Part shown: positions 12,103-21,138 of the stretch, in pieces
How positions within the stretch are numbered: position 1 is the first letter of the stretch
How the letters are laid out: every line of letters begins with the position of its first letter
NCBI RefSeq assembly: GCF_003008575.1
Contig: NZ_CP027667.1
Coordinates: forward strand, 624,501-688,500
Source of the DNA: Melaminivora suipulveris
GTDB taxonomy: Bacteria > Pseudomonadota > Gammaproteobacteria > Burkholderiales > Burkholderiaceae_C
Length of the DNA stretch: 64,000 nt
Direction: 5' to 3'
Translations under genes and position numbers: made by a program
Notes under the pieces: model-generated
Seen by the model: the letters and a program-made list of their open reading frames with translations, nothing else
Database searches by the model: none
What the model was told of the DNA's origin: nothing

Positions 12103-12759
12103 ATGCAGCAATTCACCATCCACCAGGGTCTGGTCGCACCCATGGACCGGGAGAACGTCGACACCGACGCCATCATCCCCAAGCAGTTCCTGAAGTCCAT
12201 CAAGAAGACCGGCTTCGGGCCCAATCTGTTCGACGAGTGGCGCTATCTGGACCAGCCCGGGCAGCCGGGCGTGCCTGAAGACCAGCGCAAGCCCAACCCG
12301 GACTTCGTGCTGAACCACCCGCGCTACGCGGGCGCCAGCATCCTGCTGGCGCGGCAGAACTTCGGCTGCGGATCGAGTCGCGAACACGCGCCGTGGGCGC
12401 TGGCGCAGTACGGCTTTCGCGCCATCATCGCGCCCAGCTTTGCCGATATCTTCTTCAACAACTGCTTCAAGAACGGCCTGCTGCCCATCGTGCTGCCCGA
12501 GCGTGTGGTCGACGGCTTGTTCAACGAGGTCTTCGCCTTTCCCGGCTACGAGCTGACCATCGACCTTGCGCGCCAGGTCATCGTGCAGCCGCAGGGCCAG
12601 GAGATCGCCTTCGAGGTCAACGCCTTTCGCAAGTACTGCCTGCTGGGCGGCTACGACGACATCGGCCTGACCTTGCGCCACAAGGACAAGATCCAGGCCT
12701 TCGAGGCCCAGCGCCTGGCCAGCAAGCCCTGGCTGGCGCACACCATGGCCGCAGCCTGA
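12103..12759 (+). CDS. leuD: 3-isopropylmalate dehydratase, small subunit
   Basis: Partner of LeuC in the leucine pathway; 218 residues, normal length. Hallmarks are [14 protein letters not shown] near the start, [20 protein letters not shown] in the middle (substrate-binding loop of aconitase swivel domains), and [13 protein letters not shown]. It starts 12 bp after the lipoprotein gene, so the two are probably on one transcript with leuC. Confidence 0.97.
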   Translation: MQQFTIHQGLVAPMDRENVDTDAIIPKQFLKSIKKTGFGPNLFDEWRYLDQPGQPGVPEDQRKPNPDFVLNHPRYAGASILLARQNFGCGSSREHAPWALAQYGFRAIIAPSFADIFFNNCFKNGLLPIVLPERVVDGLFNEVFAFPGYELTIDLARQVIVQPQGQEIAFEVNAFRKYCLLGGYDDIGLTLRHKDKIQAFEAQRLASKPWLAHTMAAA

Positions 12760-12766
12760 AATATCA

Positions 12767-12823
12767 GCCAAATCCGCCTTGAGTCGGCATAAATCAAGCG
12801 TAGTTAGCTATAAAAAAGAGAGT
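12767..12823 (-). repeat. 57-bp interspersed repeat, copy R3 (leuD-leuB spacer)
   Basis: Minus-strand orientation: ACTCTC-ttttt-TATAGC, spacer, CGCTTGAT, TTA, TGCCGACTCAAGGC, ATTTGGC. It fills nearly the whole leuD-leuB gap, and its hairpin end lies next to the leuB ribosome-binding region (AGAGAGTAACCG), so it could influence leuB translation. Confidence 0.88.
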
Positions 12824-12832
12824 AACCGAAAC

Positions 12833-13903
12833 ATGAAGATCGCAGTTCTGCCGGGTGACGGCATCGGCCCGGAGATCGTCGCCGAGGCCATCAAGGTGCT
12901 CGCTGCCCTGGAGCTGGGCCTGGAGATGGAGTCCGCCCCGGTGGGCGGCGCCGCCTACGAGGCCGCCGGCCACCCGCTGCCCGAGGCGACCCTGAAGCTG
13001 GCGCAAGGCGCCGACGCCATCCTGTTCGGCGCCGTGGGCGACTGGAAATACGACACCCTGGACCGGCCGCTGCGCCCCGAGCAGGCCATTTTGGGTCTGC
13101 GCAAGCGCCTGGGCCTGTTCGCCAACTTCCGCCCGGCCATCTGCTACGAGCAACTGGTGGGCGCCAGCAGTCTGAAGCCCGAGCTGGTGGCGGGCCTGGA
13201 CATCCTGATCATCCGCGAGCTGACGGGCGACATCTACTTCGGCCAGCCGCGCGGGCGGCGCCAGGCCACGGACGGCCACTTTCCCGGCGCCGACGAGGCT
13301 TTCGACACCATGCGCTACTCGCGCCCCGAGGTCGAGCGCATCGCGCGCGTGGCCTTCGAGGCCGCAAGAAAGCGCTCCAAGCGCGTCACCAGCGTGGACA
13401 AGGCCAACGTGCTGGAGACCTTCCAGTTCTGGAAGGACATCGTCACCGAGGTCCACAAGGACTATCCGGACGTCGAGCTGCAGCACATGTACGTGGACAA
13501 CGCCGCCATGCAGCTGGTCAAGGCGCCCAAGGCGTTTGACGTGATCGTCACCGGCAACATGTTCGGCGACATCCTGAGCGATGAAGCCTCGATGCTGACG
13601 GGCTCCATCGGCATGCTGCCCTCGGCCAGCCTGAACGACAAAAAGCAGGGCTTGTACGAGCCCAGCCACGGCAGCGCGCCGGACATCGCCGGCAAGGGCG
13701 TGGCCAACCCGCTGGCCACCATCCTGTCGGCGGCGATGATGCTGCGCTTCTCGCTGGGCCAGCCGCAAGCGGCCGACCGCATCGAGGCCGCCGTCAAGGC
13801 GGTGCTGGCGCAGGGCCTGCGCACGCCGGACATCCACAGCGAAGGCACGACGCGCGTGGGCACGGTGCAAATGGGCGACGCGGTGGTGCGCGCTCTGGGC
13901 TGA
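12833..13903 (+). CDS. leuB: 3-isopropylmalate dehydrogenase
   Basis: NAD-dependent oxidative decarboxylase of leucine synthesis; 356 residues. Recognisable segments are [19 protein letters not shown] (N-terminal signature), [14 protein letters not shown], the catalytic lysine and aspartate regions [19 protein letters not shown] and [13 protein letters not shown], and [17 protein letters not shown] 12833 was chosen because this [12 protein letters not shown] start is conserved. The upstream in-frame extension runs through the interspersed repeat and is not expected to be translated. Confidence 0.97.
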   Translation: MKIAVLPGDGIGPEIVAEAIKVLAALELGLEMESAPVGGAAYEAAGHPLPEATLKLAQGADAILFGAVGDWKYDTLDRPLRPEQAILGLRKRLGLFANFRPAICYEQLVGASSLKPELVAGLDILIIRELTGDIYFGQPRGRRQATDGHFPGADEAFDTMRYSRPEVERIARVAFEAARKRSKRVTSVDKANVLETFQFWKDIVTEVHKDYPDVELQHMYVDNAAMQLVKAPKAFDVIVTGNMFGDILSDEASMLTGSIGMLPSASLNDKKQGLYEPSHGSAPDIAGKGVANPLATILSAAMMLRFSLGQPQAADRIEAAVKAVLAQGLRTPDIHSEGTTRVGTVQMGDAVVRALG

Positions 13904-13923
13904 GCCGGCCCCACTTCCGCTTC

Positions 13924-13947
13924 GGCGCAGGCGGGCGGGCCTGCGCC
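13924..13947 (+). terminator. GC-rich hairpin after leuB
   Basis: GGCGCAGGC (13924-13932), loop GGGCGG, GCCTGCGCC (13939-13947), a perfect 9-bp stem 20 bp after the leuB stop. A second dyad ATGAGCC-caa-GGCTCAT lies at 13990-14006. Neither has a U-run, so they may mark the operon end or be mRNA-stabilising structures. Confidence 0.4.
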
Positions 13948-14044
13948 GGCCATGGCACAGCGCACCGGGGTGGCCCTGCGGCGCCGGCCATGAGCCCAAG
14001 GCTCATCGGGTAAATCAATGGCAAAGCGCCAAACGATTGGAAAA

Positions 14045-14064
14045 ATGCATGAAAGTTCATGCAT
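14045..14064 (+). promoter_or_regulatory. Perfect 20-bp palindrome upstream of cytochrome gene
   Basis: ATGCATGAA (14045-14053), AG, TTCATGCAT (14056-14064): nine-base arms with a two-base centre, 82 bp upstream of the cytochrome start. Such symmetry in an AT-richer patch is typical of a dimeric repressor or activator site; the protein is unknown. Confidence 0.45.
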
Positions 14065-14145
14065 CCAACCGGCGCGGCGGTGCGTACCGCGCAAGGGATA
14101 TCCGTCCCTTTTCGCAACCTGCCGTCGATCCGAGGAGCGTCCGCC

Positions 14146-15876
14146 ATGCCATCCACCCCCCACCCTGCCCACCGGGCCGCGCCGCCGCGTGCAAACGCCC
14201 GGATCCTGCGGCCTTTTTGCCTCCTTCCAGCCAGCCTGTTGGCCGGCGCCGCCCTGCTGGCAGGCTGCGGCGGCAGCGACCACGCCGCGCCCGAGGTCAG
14301 CGCCGCATCCCAGGGGCGTGAAGTGTTCCGCTACGAGACCTTCGGCAACCAGGGCTTCTGGACCGACGCCATGCAGCTGCCGCAAGGCATCGCCGAGGCC
14401 AAGGTCACGCCGCTGGCGGCCCTGTCGCTGGGCCTGAATGTGAATGCCGAGGCGCTGAGCGCTGGAACGGCCAAGGCGCTGACCGATGCGCTGGCCGAGA
14501 TCAAGGCCGGAAAGCCGGCCACCGACACGGTGCTGAACAACCCGGCCGTCACCCTGTCGCTGATCAACGAGGGCGCGGTGATCGGCGTGGTGCCCTTCGA
14601 CAGCCAGGGCCGGCGCAAGCCGCTGGGCAGCGATCCGAAGTTCTCGCCCACCGACAAGCTGGACCTGGCGCGCGGCGACAAGGTCGGCGTGAGCTGCGCG
14701 CTGTGCCATGCGCGCACCGACAACTCCATCGTGCCGGCAGGCTTTGCCGGCCTGGCCGGCTCGGTGGGCCGACAGGTGGACGGGCCCAACGCGCTGAAGC
14801 TGGACGTGGGCAACATCCTGGCCGCTTCCAAGAACCCGCTGGCCTACCTGCCGATGCTGCAGCTGGCGTTTGCCACGCTGGACGGCGCCAGCATCGGGCA
14901 GGCCGGCTCGCCCGGCCTCAAGGACGGCGCCACCAACGCCGACGCGCGCGCCTACCTCACCGCAAGCAACGCGCAGGGCGAGCGCTTCTACCCGGTGGGC
15001 ACCTTCGATGCGCTGCCCGACGGCATCAACAACGCGGCCTACGTGCAGCCGTTTTTCCGCACCGACCTGGCCGGCCCCTGGGGGCACAGCGGCACCTTCG
15101 ACAAGCTCGACGACTTCAACAACTTCGTCTACACCGTGCCGCTCGATCCGACCATCCTGGCGACGCCGGACGGGCGCGCCCTGCTCACCGCGCTGGCCGG
15201 CCCGGTCGGGCAGGAGATCTCCACCCGCTACCAGAAGGTGCTCAAGGACAGTGGCCTGGAGGGCAAATATCCGTATGTCCGGGCCGACGCCAGCGGCCGC
15301 CCCATCGGCGATCTGGCCGGCCCGGCCGGCAAGCGCGTGGACAACGCCCGGCTGGCCGCCCTGCGCGCCTATACCGACCAGCTCAGGAGCCCCGCGCCGC
15401 CCATGAACCTGGATCTGGCCCGCGTGGCGCGCGGCCAGAGCGTCTTCACCGAAGCCGGCTGCACGGCCTGCCACAACGCCGATCCCAACAAGCCGGTGCC
15501 CGGCACCGTCACTGCGGTGCAGACGTTGTACCAGCCGTTCAGTCCGACCACGCTGTACGCGCGCCAGGCTCCGCTGACCGACGTGCGCAAGAGCTTTGAC
15601 AACGGCCCCGGCCCAAGCTACGACAACGAACTGGTGGTGATCAATGCCAGCCTGCGCGGCCAGCCGGCGGGCCTGGCGTCGCCGCTGCTGCTGGGGCTGG
15701 ACGGCAGGACCGACTTCCTGCACGACGGCTCGGTGGAGCGGGCCAGCACCAGCGAGTCTCTGCAGTGGCTGCTCGATCCCGCCCGCTCGGCGCTGGCCCC
15801 GCACCCGTTCTACGTCACCGACGCATCCGACCGCTCGGCGCTGGCGCAGTACCTGCGCAGCCGCAGCGCCGACTGA
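14146..15876 (+). CDS. Di-haem c-type cytochrome lipoprotein
   Basis: Protein of 576 residues. The N-terminus carries a hydrophobic segment ending in the lipobox LLAG-C41, so it is probably an envelope lipoprotein. Two haem c attachment motifs are seen: CALCH at about 184-188 and CTACH at about 439-443. The C-terminal part (GPGPSYDNELVVINASLRGQ ... DFLHDGSVERASTSESLQWL) resembles MauG/cytochrome-peroxidase-like di-haem proteins, with a plausible role in periplasmic electron transfer or peroxide/organic oxidation; the substrate is unknown. ATG 14146 was chosen because it follows CGAGGAGCG and leads directly into the signal sequence. It interrupts the usual leuB-asd neighbourhood and has its own palindromic upstream site. 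Confidence 0.8.
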   Translation: MPSTPHPAHRAAPPRANARILRPFCLLPASLLAGAALLAGCGGSDHAAPEVSAASQGREVFRYETFGNQGFWTDAMQLPQGIAEAKVTPLAALSLGLNVNAEALSAGTAKALTDALAEIKAGKPATDTVLNNPAVTLSLINEGAVIGVVPFDSQGRRKPLGSDPKFSPTDKLDLARGDKVGVSCALCHARTDNSIVPAGFAGLAGSVGRQVDGPNALKLDVGNILAASKNPLAYLPMLQLAFATLDGASIGQAGSPGLKDGATNADARAYLTASNAQGERFYPVGTFDALPDGINNAAYVQPFFRTDLAGPWGHSGTFDKLDDFNNFVYTVPLDPTILATPDGRALLTALAGPVGQEISTRYQKVLKDSGLEGKYPYVRADASGRPIGDLAGPAGKRVDNARLAALRAYTDQLRSPAPPMNLDLARVARGQSVFTEAGCTACHNADPNKPVPGTVTAVQTLYQPFSPTTLYARQAPLTDVRKSFDNGPGPSYDNELVVINASLRGQPAGLASPLLLGLDGRTDFLHDGSVERASTSESLQWLLDPARSALAPHPFYVTDASDRSALAQYLRSRSAD

Positions 15877-15902
15877 CACGGTTTGTGCCGCACAGCCGCG
15901 AG

Positions 15903-15924
15903 GGCGCAGGCAAAGCCCTGCGCC
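15903..15924 (+). terminator. Hairpin after cytochrome gene
   Basis: GGCGCAGG (15903-15910), 6-nt loop, CCTGCGCC (15917-15924): a perfect 8-bp stem 26 bp after the stop codon, without a U-run. Possible transcript end. Confidence 0.35.
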
Positions 15925-15981
15925 TTCGCGCTCATGGCCACGCGCGCCGGGTTTGCCTGCGATCCACTACAATGCGCGCCC

Positions 15982-16083
15982 ATGTTTGCCGTCCGCCTGT
16001 TCACCTCGAACGACCGGCCTGCCTGCCAGGCCGGACCGGGCGCGCCTACGGCCTCCACCAAAACCACGACCATTACGGACTGA
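15982..16083 (+). CDS. Possible threonine-rich leader peptide upstream of asd
   Basis: Short ORF of 33 codons in the 321-bp gap before asd. It ends TASTKTTTITD-stop, with six threonines, one isoleucine and one lysine in the last eleven codons, reminiscent of the thr-operon leader peptide. A TACAAT (-10-like) sequence ends about 10 bp before its ATG. The ORF contains a perfect hairpin, CCGGCCTG-cctgc-CAGGCCGG, at 16014-16034. A second stem-loop follows the stop. Asd makes the common precursor of threonine, lysine and methionine, so attenuation would make sense. No clear ribosome site or terminator U-run is seen, so this remains a hypothesis. Confidence 0.35.
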   Translation: MFAVRLFTSNDRPACQAGPGAPTASTKTTTITD

Positions 16084-16089
16084 TCCAGT

Positions 16090-16130
16090 CCCGGCATCGT
16101 CGTGCGCCCTCCCTGGCCAGACGAGCCGGG
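16090..16130 (+). promoter_or_regulatory. Stem-loop in the asd leader region
   Basis: CCCGGC-at-CGTC (16090-16101), 18-nt loop, GACG-a-GCCGGG (16120-16130): ten base pairs with one small internal bulge, starting 7 bp after the leader ORF stop and 68 bp before asd. It may act with the leader ORF in attenuation or translational control of asd. Confidence 0.4.
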
Positions 16131-16197
16131 GCCGAGAAGAAGCAGCCGCCGGTCACGCGCACTGTTTTCAAACCACTCGTCAAAAAGGGCAATTCAC

Positions 16198-17310
16198 ATG
16201 AGCAAGCAACTGGTAGGCCTGGTCGGCTGGCGCGGCATGGTCGGATCCGTGCTGATGGACCGCATGCAGGCCGAAGGCGACTTCGAGCTGATCGAGCCGG
16301 TCTTCTTTTCCACCTCCAACGCTGGCGGCAAGGCGCCCGCCATGGCGCGTGCGCACCCCCAGCTCAAGGACGCGAACGACGTCGCCGAGCTGGCCAAGTG
16401 CGACATCGTCATCACCTGCCAGGGCGGCGACTGGACCAAGGAAATGTTCCCGAAGCTGCGCGCCAGCGGCTGGCAGGGCCACTGGATCGACGCCGCCAGC
16501 GCCCTGCGCATGGAAGATGACGCCGTCATCGTGCTCGACCCGGTCAACGAGGGTCTGATTCAGAAGAAGCTGGCCGCCGGCGGCAAGAACTGGATCGGCG
16601 GCAACTGCACCAATTCCATCCTGCTGATGGGCCTGGCCGGGCTGTTCAAGGCCAATCTGGTCGAGTGGGTCAGCTCCATGACCTACCAGGCGGCCTCGGG
16701 CGGCGGCGCCAACCACATGCGCGAGCTGCTCAAGGGCATGGGCGTGATCCACGGCGCGGTGGCGGACGCCCTGGCCACGCCCGCCTCGGCCATCCTGGAC
16801 ATCGACCGCAAGGTGGCTCAGACCATCCGGGGCGAGGTGCCCACCGAGTTCTTCGGCGCGCCTCTGGCCGGCGGGCTGATTCCCTGGATCGACTCGCAGC
16901 TGGACAACGGCCAGTCCAAGGAAGAGTGGAAGGGCCAGGCCGAGGTCAACAAGATCCTGGGCACGGGCAGCCCCGTCCCCGTGGACGGCCTGTGCGTGCG
17001 CATCGGCGCCATGCGCTGCCACTCGCTGGCGCTCACGCTGAAGCTGAAGAAGGACCTGCCGCTCGCCGAGATCGAATCGCTGATCAAGGGCGGCAACCCG
17101 TGGGTCAAGTTCGTCGCCAACGAGCGCGCCCTGACGGTGCAGGAGTTGACCCCGGCATCCATCACCGGTGGCCTGGAAGTCGGCGTGGGCCGGGTGCGCA
17201 AGCTGAACATGGGCCCCGAATACGTTTCGGCCTTCGTGATCGGCGACCAGCTCCTGTGGGGCGCGGCCGAGCCGCTGCGCCGCATGCTGCGCATCCTGCT
17301 GGCGGCCTGA
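16198..17310 (+). CDS. asd: Aspartate-semialdehyde dehydrogenase
   Basis: Reduces aspartyl phosphate to aspartate semialdehyde, the branch point to lysine/diaminopimelate, threonine and methionine. Length 370 residues. N-terminal NADP-binding motif [14 protein letters not shown]; catalytic cysteine C137 in [10 protein letters not shown]; substrate-binding region [13 protein letters not shown] [16 protein letters not shown]. This is the Gram-negative (E. coli-like) type. Start ATG 16198 follows AAAAAGGGC. Downstream order asd-fimV-truA-trpF is conserved in Burkholderiales. Confidence 0.97.
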   Translation: MSKQLVGLVGWRGMVGSVLMDRMQAEGDFELIEPVFFSTSNAGGKAPAMARAHPQLKDANDVAELAKCDIVITCQGGDWTKEMFPKLRASGWQGHWIDAASALRMEDDAVIVLDPVNEGLIQKKLAAGGKNWIGGNCTNSILLMGLAGLFKANLVEWVSSMTYQAASGGGANHMRELLKGMGVIHGAVADALATPASAILDIDRKVAQTIRGEVPTEFFGAPLAGGLIPWIDSQLDNGQSKEEWKGQAEVNKILGTGSPVPVDGLCVRIGAMRCHSLALTLKLKKDLPLAEIESLIKGGNPWVKFVANERALTVQELTPASITGGLEVGVGRVRKLNMGPEYVSAFVIGDQLLWGAAEPLRRMLRILLAA

Positions 17311-17439
17311 CGCCGCACGCTTGACAGGCGCGGCGCAGCGCGGGGTTACGGGCAGTTACCCCGCGTTGTCGCCCACCAACATCGGGCGGGCTTTACCGCG
17401 TCCTTCCTGCATGGGGTGCATGCGACGCGGCGGCTTTCC

Positions 17440-17468
17440 TTGTCAGTGCAAACTGTTGCTGATATGGT
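17440..17468 (+). promoter_or_regulatory. Predicted sigma-70 promoter for fimV
   Basis: -35 TTGTCA (17440-17445), 17-bp spacer, -10 TATGGT (17463-17468), about 94 bp upstream of the fimV ATG in the asd-fimV gap. The spacing is ideal; the -10 box deviates at two positions from TATAAT. Confidence 0.5.
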
Positions 17469-17561
17469 GCTTTTGACATGTTTGTAAGCGCCGGAGCCGT
17501 CCTCGCCAGAGCACCAGAACAACCGCCGCTCCCCGCACCAACCACCTGATCAGTCGCCCAC

Positions 17562-20258
17562 ATGCATCGCTGGAATTTCTCCATCCTGGCCACCGCTGCC
17601 CTGTTGTCCGTGGGGCTGCATGCCACCGATGCCAACGCTCTCGCGCTCGGGCGTCTGAACGTGCAATCGGCCCTGGGCGAACCGCTGCGCGCCGAGATCG
17701 ACCTGCCCCAGATCACGCCCGCGGAGGCCGAGTCGCTGCGTGTGGCTCCGGCCAGTCCCGAGGTCTTTCGCGCCCAGGGCGCCGAATACTCGTCGGCCGC
17801 GCACAGCGTGCAGGTGCAGATCCAGCGGCGTCCTGACGGCAGCATGTACCTGCGCCTGAGCAGCCCGCGGCCGATCAACGATCCCTTCGTCGATCTGGTC
17901 GTCGACGCCAACTGGAGTTCAGGCCACATCGTGCGCAGCTATACGCTGCTGCTGGACCCGCCGGCCCTGCGCCGCCCGCCAGCCGCCGCGGTGGCCGCCG
18001 CGCCGCAGCTGCCGCCTCCCGCTGCCCGGGCAACGCCTCCAGCCGCTGAGGCGCCAACGCGCGTCGAAGCCCCGGCACGCGCGCGCGCGCCGGCCAGCGC
18101 GCCGCCCGCGCCTGCCGCCGCAGCCCCTGCCTCCACCTCGGGGGGCGACGTCACCGTGCGGCCGGGCGACACCGCCGGGCGCATCGCCGCTGCCCACCGT
18201 CCGGCCGGCGCATCGCTGGACCAGATGCTGGTGGCCATGATGCGTGGCAATCCAGACGCCTTCATCCAGGGCAACGTCAATCGCCTGCGTGCCGGCGCCG
18301 TACTGCAAATGCCCGATGCCACCCAGGCGCAGGCCACGCCGGCCGCCGAGGCCCGGCGCATCGTCGCTGCGCAAAGCCGCGACTTCAACGAATTCCGCCG
18401 CCGCTTGGCCGGCGCCGCGCCGGCCAGCGCCACCGGCGCGGCCGACCGCTCGGCCAGCGGCAGCGTGCAGGCGCAGGTGCAGGACAGCCAGGCGAGTGCC
18501 GCCGCACCGGACCGCCTGACCCTGTCCAAGGGCAGCGTGAGCGCCGGGCGCGCCGACGACCAGCTGGCGCGCGGCAAGCAGGCCAACCAGGATGCCGAGC
18601 GCATGGCCGAGCTGTCGCGCAACATCTCCGAGCTCAACCAGTTGAGCAACAGCAGCGCCGCCAAGGCCGGCGCCGGCGCGCCCGCGGCGCCTGCTGCTCC
18701 TGCGGCGAGCTCCGCGGGCGGCCTGGCGGTCCCCGCGCCCGACGCAGTGCCGCCTGCCGCGCCGGCGGCTGAACCTGCGGCCAGCACCCCGGCCGAGGCC
18801 CCTGCCGCTGCCGCACCCGCACTGGCGGATGCGCCGCAAGCCGCCGCATCGGGCGCCGAGGCGCCTGCGCCCGCGGTGGACGGCCCGGCCGCAGCTCCCG
18901 CACCGCGTCCGGCGCCTGCCGCGCCCCTGGACATCGAAGAGCCAAGCTTCCTGGCTTCGCTGGCGGATGACCCGCTGCTGGCCGGCGCCGCCCTGGCGCT
19001 GCTGCTGGCGCTGATCGGCTATGGCGGATGGCGCGTGGCGCAGCGGCGCCGCGCCGAGACCGCCGTGGACAGCTCCTTCATGGACAGCCGCAAGGGTCCG
19101 GATTCATTCTTCGGCGCCAGCGGCGGCCAGCGCGTGGACACCGCCAGCAGCGCCCTGAGCACCGGCGCATCCTCGTCCATGGCGTATTCGCCCAGCCAGC
19201 TCGACGCCGGCGATGTCGATCCTGTGGCCGAGGCCGACGTCTACCTGGCCTATGGCCGCGATTTGCAAGCCGAGGAAATCCTCAAGGAGGCGCAGCGCCA
19301 CCAGCCCGAGCGGGTGTCCATCCCCGTCAAGCTGGCGGAAATCCACGCCAAGCGCCAGGATCGCAGGGCCCTGGAGGTGGCCGCCGGCGACGTGCTGCGG
19401 CTGACCGGCGGCAAGGGCCCGGACTGGTTCCGCGTCGCGGAGCTGGGCCGCACGCTGGATCCGACCAACTCCCTGTACCAGCCCGGCGCTGCGGCCACCG
19501 CAGCGGGCGTGGGCGCCGCAGGTGCAGCCGCCATCGCTGCGGCAGCGGTGCCCCTTGCCGACGCGGCTTCCGAAGCCCCCGCCGCGCCTGAATCCGAGCT
19601 GCCGAACCTCGACCTGGATCTGGACTTCGACCTGGATCTGCACGAAGCGCCGCCCGCGCCCCCCGCCGCCGCCAGCCCCTTCACTGCGGCCGCCGCCGCG
19701 CAAACGCAGATGCAGGAAGCAGTTGCGGCTGCCAGGGACGCCGCGCCACCCACGGCTGACATGGACCTGGATCTGGGCGATCTGGAGCTTCCCGAAGGGA
19801 GCTGGGAAGCCTCCAGGCCTCCCGCGGAGACCGCCGATCCGGCCCTGGATGCCGCACCCGTCGCCACCGAGCCCTCGCCGCTCGATCTGGACGACATTGG
19901 ACTGACCTTCGCCGACTCCAGTCCCGCGCCCCTGGTTGACAGCGGCGCGCCGGCCTCCGGCTCGGCGCCTCTGGAGTTCGACCTGGGCGATTTGTCCCTG
20001 GATCTGGGCGCTCCCAGCGAGCCGGCGCCGCTGGACCAGGCGACCACGCTGGCCAGCGAACTATTGAATACGGCGCCGGCACCCGTGTCCGGTCAGGCAA
20101 TTCCGGACGACCCGATGGCCACCAAGCTGGCGCTGGCCGAGGAGTTCCAGGCCATCGGCGACAGTGAAGGCGCGCGCGCGCTGGTCGAGGAGGTACTGGC
20201 CGAATCCACCGGCGAGCTGCGCACGCGCGCGCAGCGCCTGCTGGCGCAACTGGGCTGA
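17562..20258 (+). CDS. fimV: FimV-like inner-membrane hub protein
   Basis: Protein of 898 residues with FimV architecture. A signal peptide is followed by the FimV N-terminal domain (LALGRLNVQSALGEPLRAEI ... VDANWSSGHIVRSYTLLLDP). A LysM peptidoglycan-binding domain lies near residues 197-247 (VTVRPGDTAGRIAAAHRP). A long Ala/Pro-rich linker leads to one membrane helix near 469-490 (LLAGAALALLLALIGYGGW). The acidic cytoplasmic part has repeated LDLDLDF-type segments and ends in a TPR-like module (MATKLALAEEFQAIGDSEGA). FimV proteins organise type IV pili/twitching motility and polar complexes in pseudomonads; the same role here is inferred. No pilus genes are nearby. Confidence 0.92.
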   Translation: MHRWNFSILATAALLSVGLHATDANALALGRLNVQSALGEPLRAEIDLPQITPAEAESLRVAPASPEVFRAQGAEYSSAAHSVQVQIQRRPDGSMYLRLSSPRPINDPFVDLVVDANWSSGHIVRSYTLLLDPPALRRPPAAAVAAAPQLPPPAARATPPAAEAPTRVEAPARARAPASAPPAPAAAAPASTSGGDVTVRPGDTAGRIAAAHRPAGASLDQMLVAMMRGNPDAFIQGNVNRLRAGAVLQMPDATQAQATPAAEARRIVAAQSRDFNEFRRRLAGAAPASATGAADRSASGSVQAQVQDSQASAAAPDRLTLSKGSVSAGRADDQLARGKQANQDAERMAELSRNISELNQLSNSSAAKAGAGAPAAPAAPAASSAGGLAVPAPDAVPPAAPAAEPAASTPAEAPAAAAPALADAPQAAASGAEAPAPAVDGPAAAPAPRPAPAAPLDIEEPSFLASLADDPLLAGAALALLLALIGYGGWRVAQRRRAETAVDSSFMDSRKGPDSFFGASGGQRVDTASSALSTGASSSMAYSPSQLDAGDVDPVAEADVYLAYGRDLQAEEILKEAQRHQPERVSIPVKLAEIHAKRQDRRALEVAAGDVLRLTGGKGPDWFRVAELGRTLDPTNSLYQPGAAATAAGVGAAGAAAIAAAAVPLADAASEAPAAPESELPNLDLDLDFDLDLHEAPPAPPAAASPFTAAAAAQTQMQEAVAAARDAAPPTADMDLDLGDLELPEGSWEASRPPAETADPALDAAPVATEPSPLDLDDIGLTFADSSPAPLVDSGAPASGSAPLEFDLGDLSLDLGAPSEPAPLDQATTLASELLNTAPAPVSGQAIPDDPMATKLALAEEFQAIGDSEGARALVEEVLAESTGELRTRAQRLLAQLG

Positions 20259-20313
20259 TGCCCCGGCGCTGGCCCTCGCCGTGCACGCGCGGCGCCGGTG
20301 AGCGGGAGCTTTC

Positions 20314-21138
20314 ATGAGGATCGCCCTGGGCCTGAGCTACCACGGACAGGCCTACAGCGGCTGGCAGAGCCAGCCAGGCGGCAACACCGTGCAGGACCGG
20401 CTGGAGGCGGCGCTGGCGCGCTTTGCCACGCGGCCCGTGCACACCCTGTGCGCCGGCCGCACCGATGCCGGCGTGCACGGCCTGATGCAGGTGGTGCACT
20501 TCGACACCGAGCTCGATCGCGCGCCGTTTTCCTGGGTGCGCGGCGCCAACACGTTCCTGCCGCCCGACATCGCCGTGCAGTGGGCGCAGCCCGTGCCCGA
20601 TGCGTTCCACGCGCGCGCCAGCGCCACCGGCCGGCGTTACGCCTACGTGCTGCTGCAATCCAGCGTGCGCCCCAGCGTGGAGGCCGGCCGCGTGGGCTGG
20701 ACCTTTCGTCCGCTGGATGAGGCCGCCATGCTTGCTGGCGTGCAGCACCTGCTGGGTGAGCATGATTTCAGCTCGTTCCGCGCCGCCGGCTGCCAGGCCA
20801 GGACGCCCGTCAAGACGCTGCGGCGCATCGCCATCAGCCGGCGCGGCCCGGCGCATGAGCCGGGCGCCGCGCTGCACGGCGTCGTGCCCTGCCACTGGCG
20901 CTTCGACTTCGAGGGCGACGCCTTCCTGCACCACATGATCCGCAACATCATGGGCTGCATCGTCGCCATCGGCCAGGGCGTACGGCCGCCCGAATGGATG
21001 GTCGAGGTGCTGGCCGCGCGCTCGCGCTCGGCCGCCGCGCCGACCTTTGCGCCCGACGGGCTGTACTTCCTGGGTCCGCAGTACGACCCTCACTGGGGCC
21101 TGCCTACGCGCACCGCTGCTTATGATGGGCTGCCATGA
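20314..21138 (+). CDS. truA: tRNA pseudouridine(38-40) synthase
   Basis: Converts uridines 38-40 of the tRNA anticodon arm to pseudouridine. Length 274 residues; catalytic Asp51 lies in the signature CAGRTDAGVHG; later family blocks include FHARASATGRRYAYVL and GDAFLHHMIRNIMGCIV. ATG 20314 follows GCGGGAGC. Its stop overlaps the trpF start by 4 bp (ATGA), so the two are translationally coupled, as in other betaproteobacteria. Confidence 0.97.
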   Translation: MRIALGLSYHGQAYSGWQSQPGGNTVQDRLEAALARFATRPVHTLCAGRTDAGVHGLMQVVHFDTELDRAPFSWVRGANTFLPPDIAVQWAQPVPDAFHARASATGRRYAYVLLQSSVRPSVEAGRVGWTFRPLDEAAMLAGVQHLLGEHDFSSFRAAGCQARTPVKTLRRIAISRRGPAHEPGAALHGVVPCHWRFDFEGDAFLHHMIRNIMGCIVAIGQGVRPPEWMVEVLAARSRSAAAPTFAPDGLYFLGPQYDPHWGLPTRTAAYDGLP

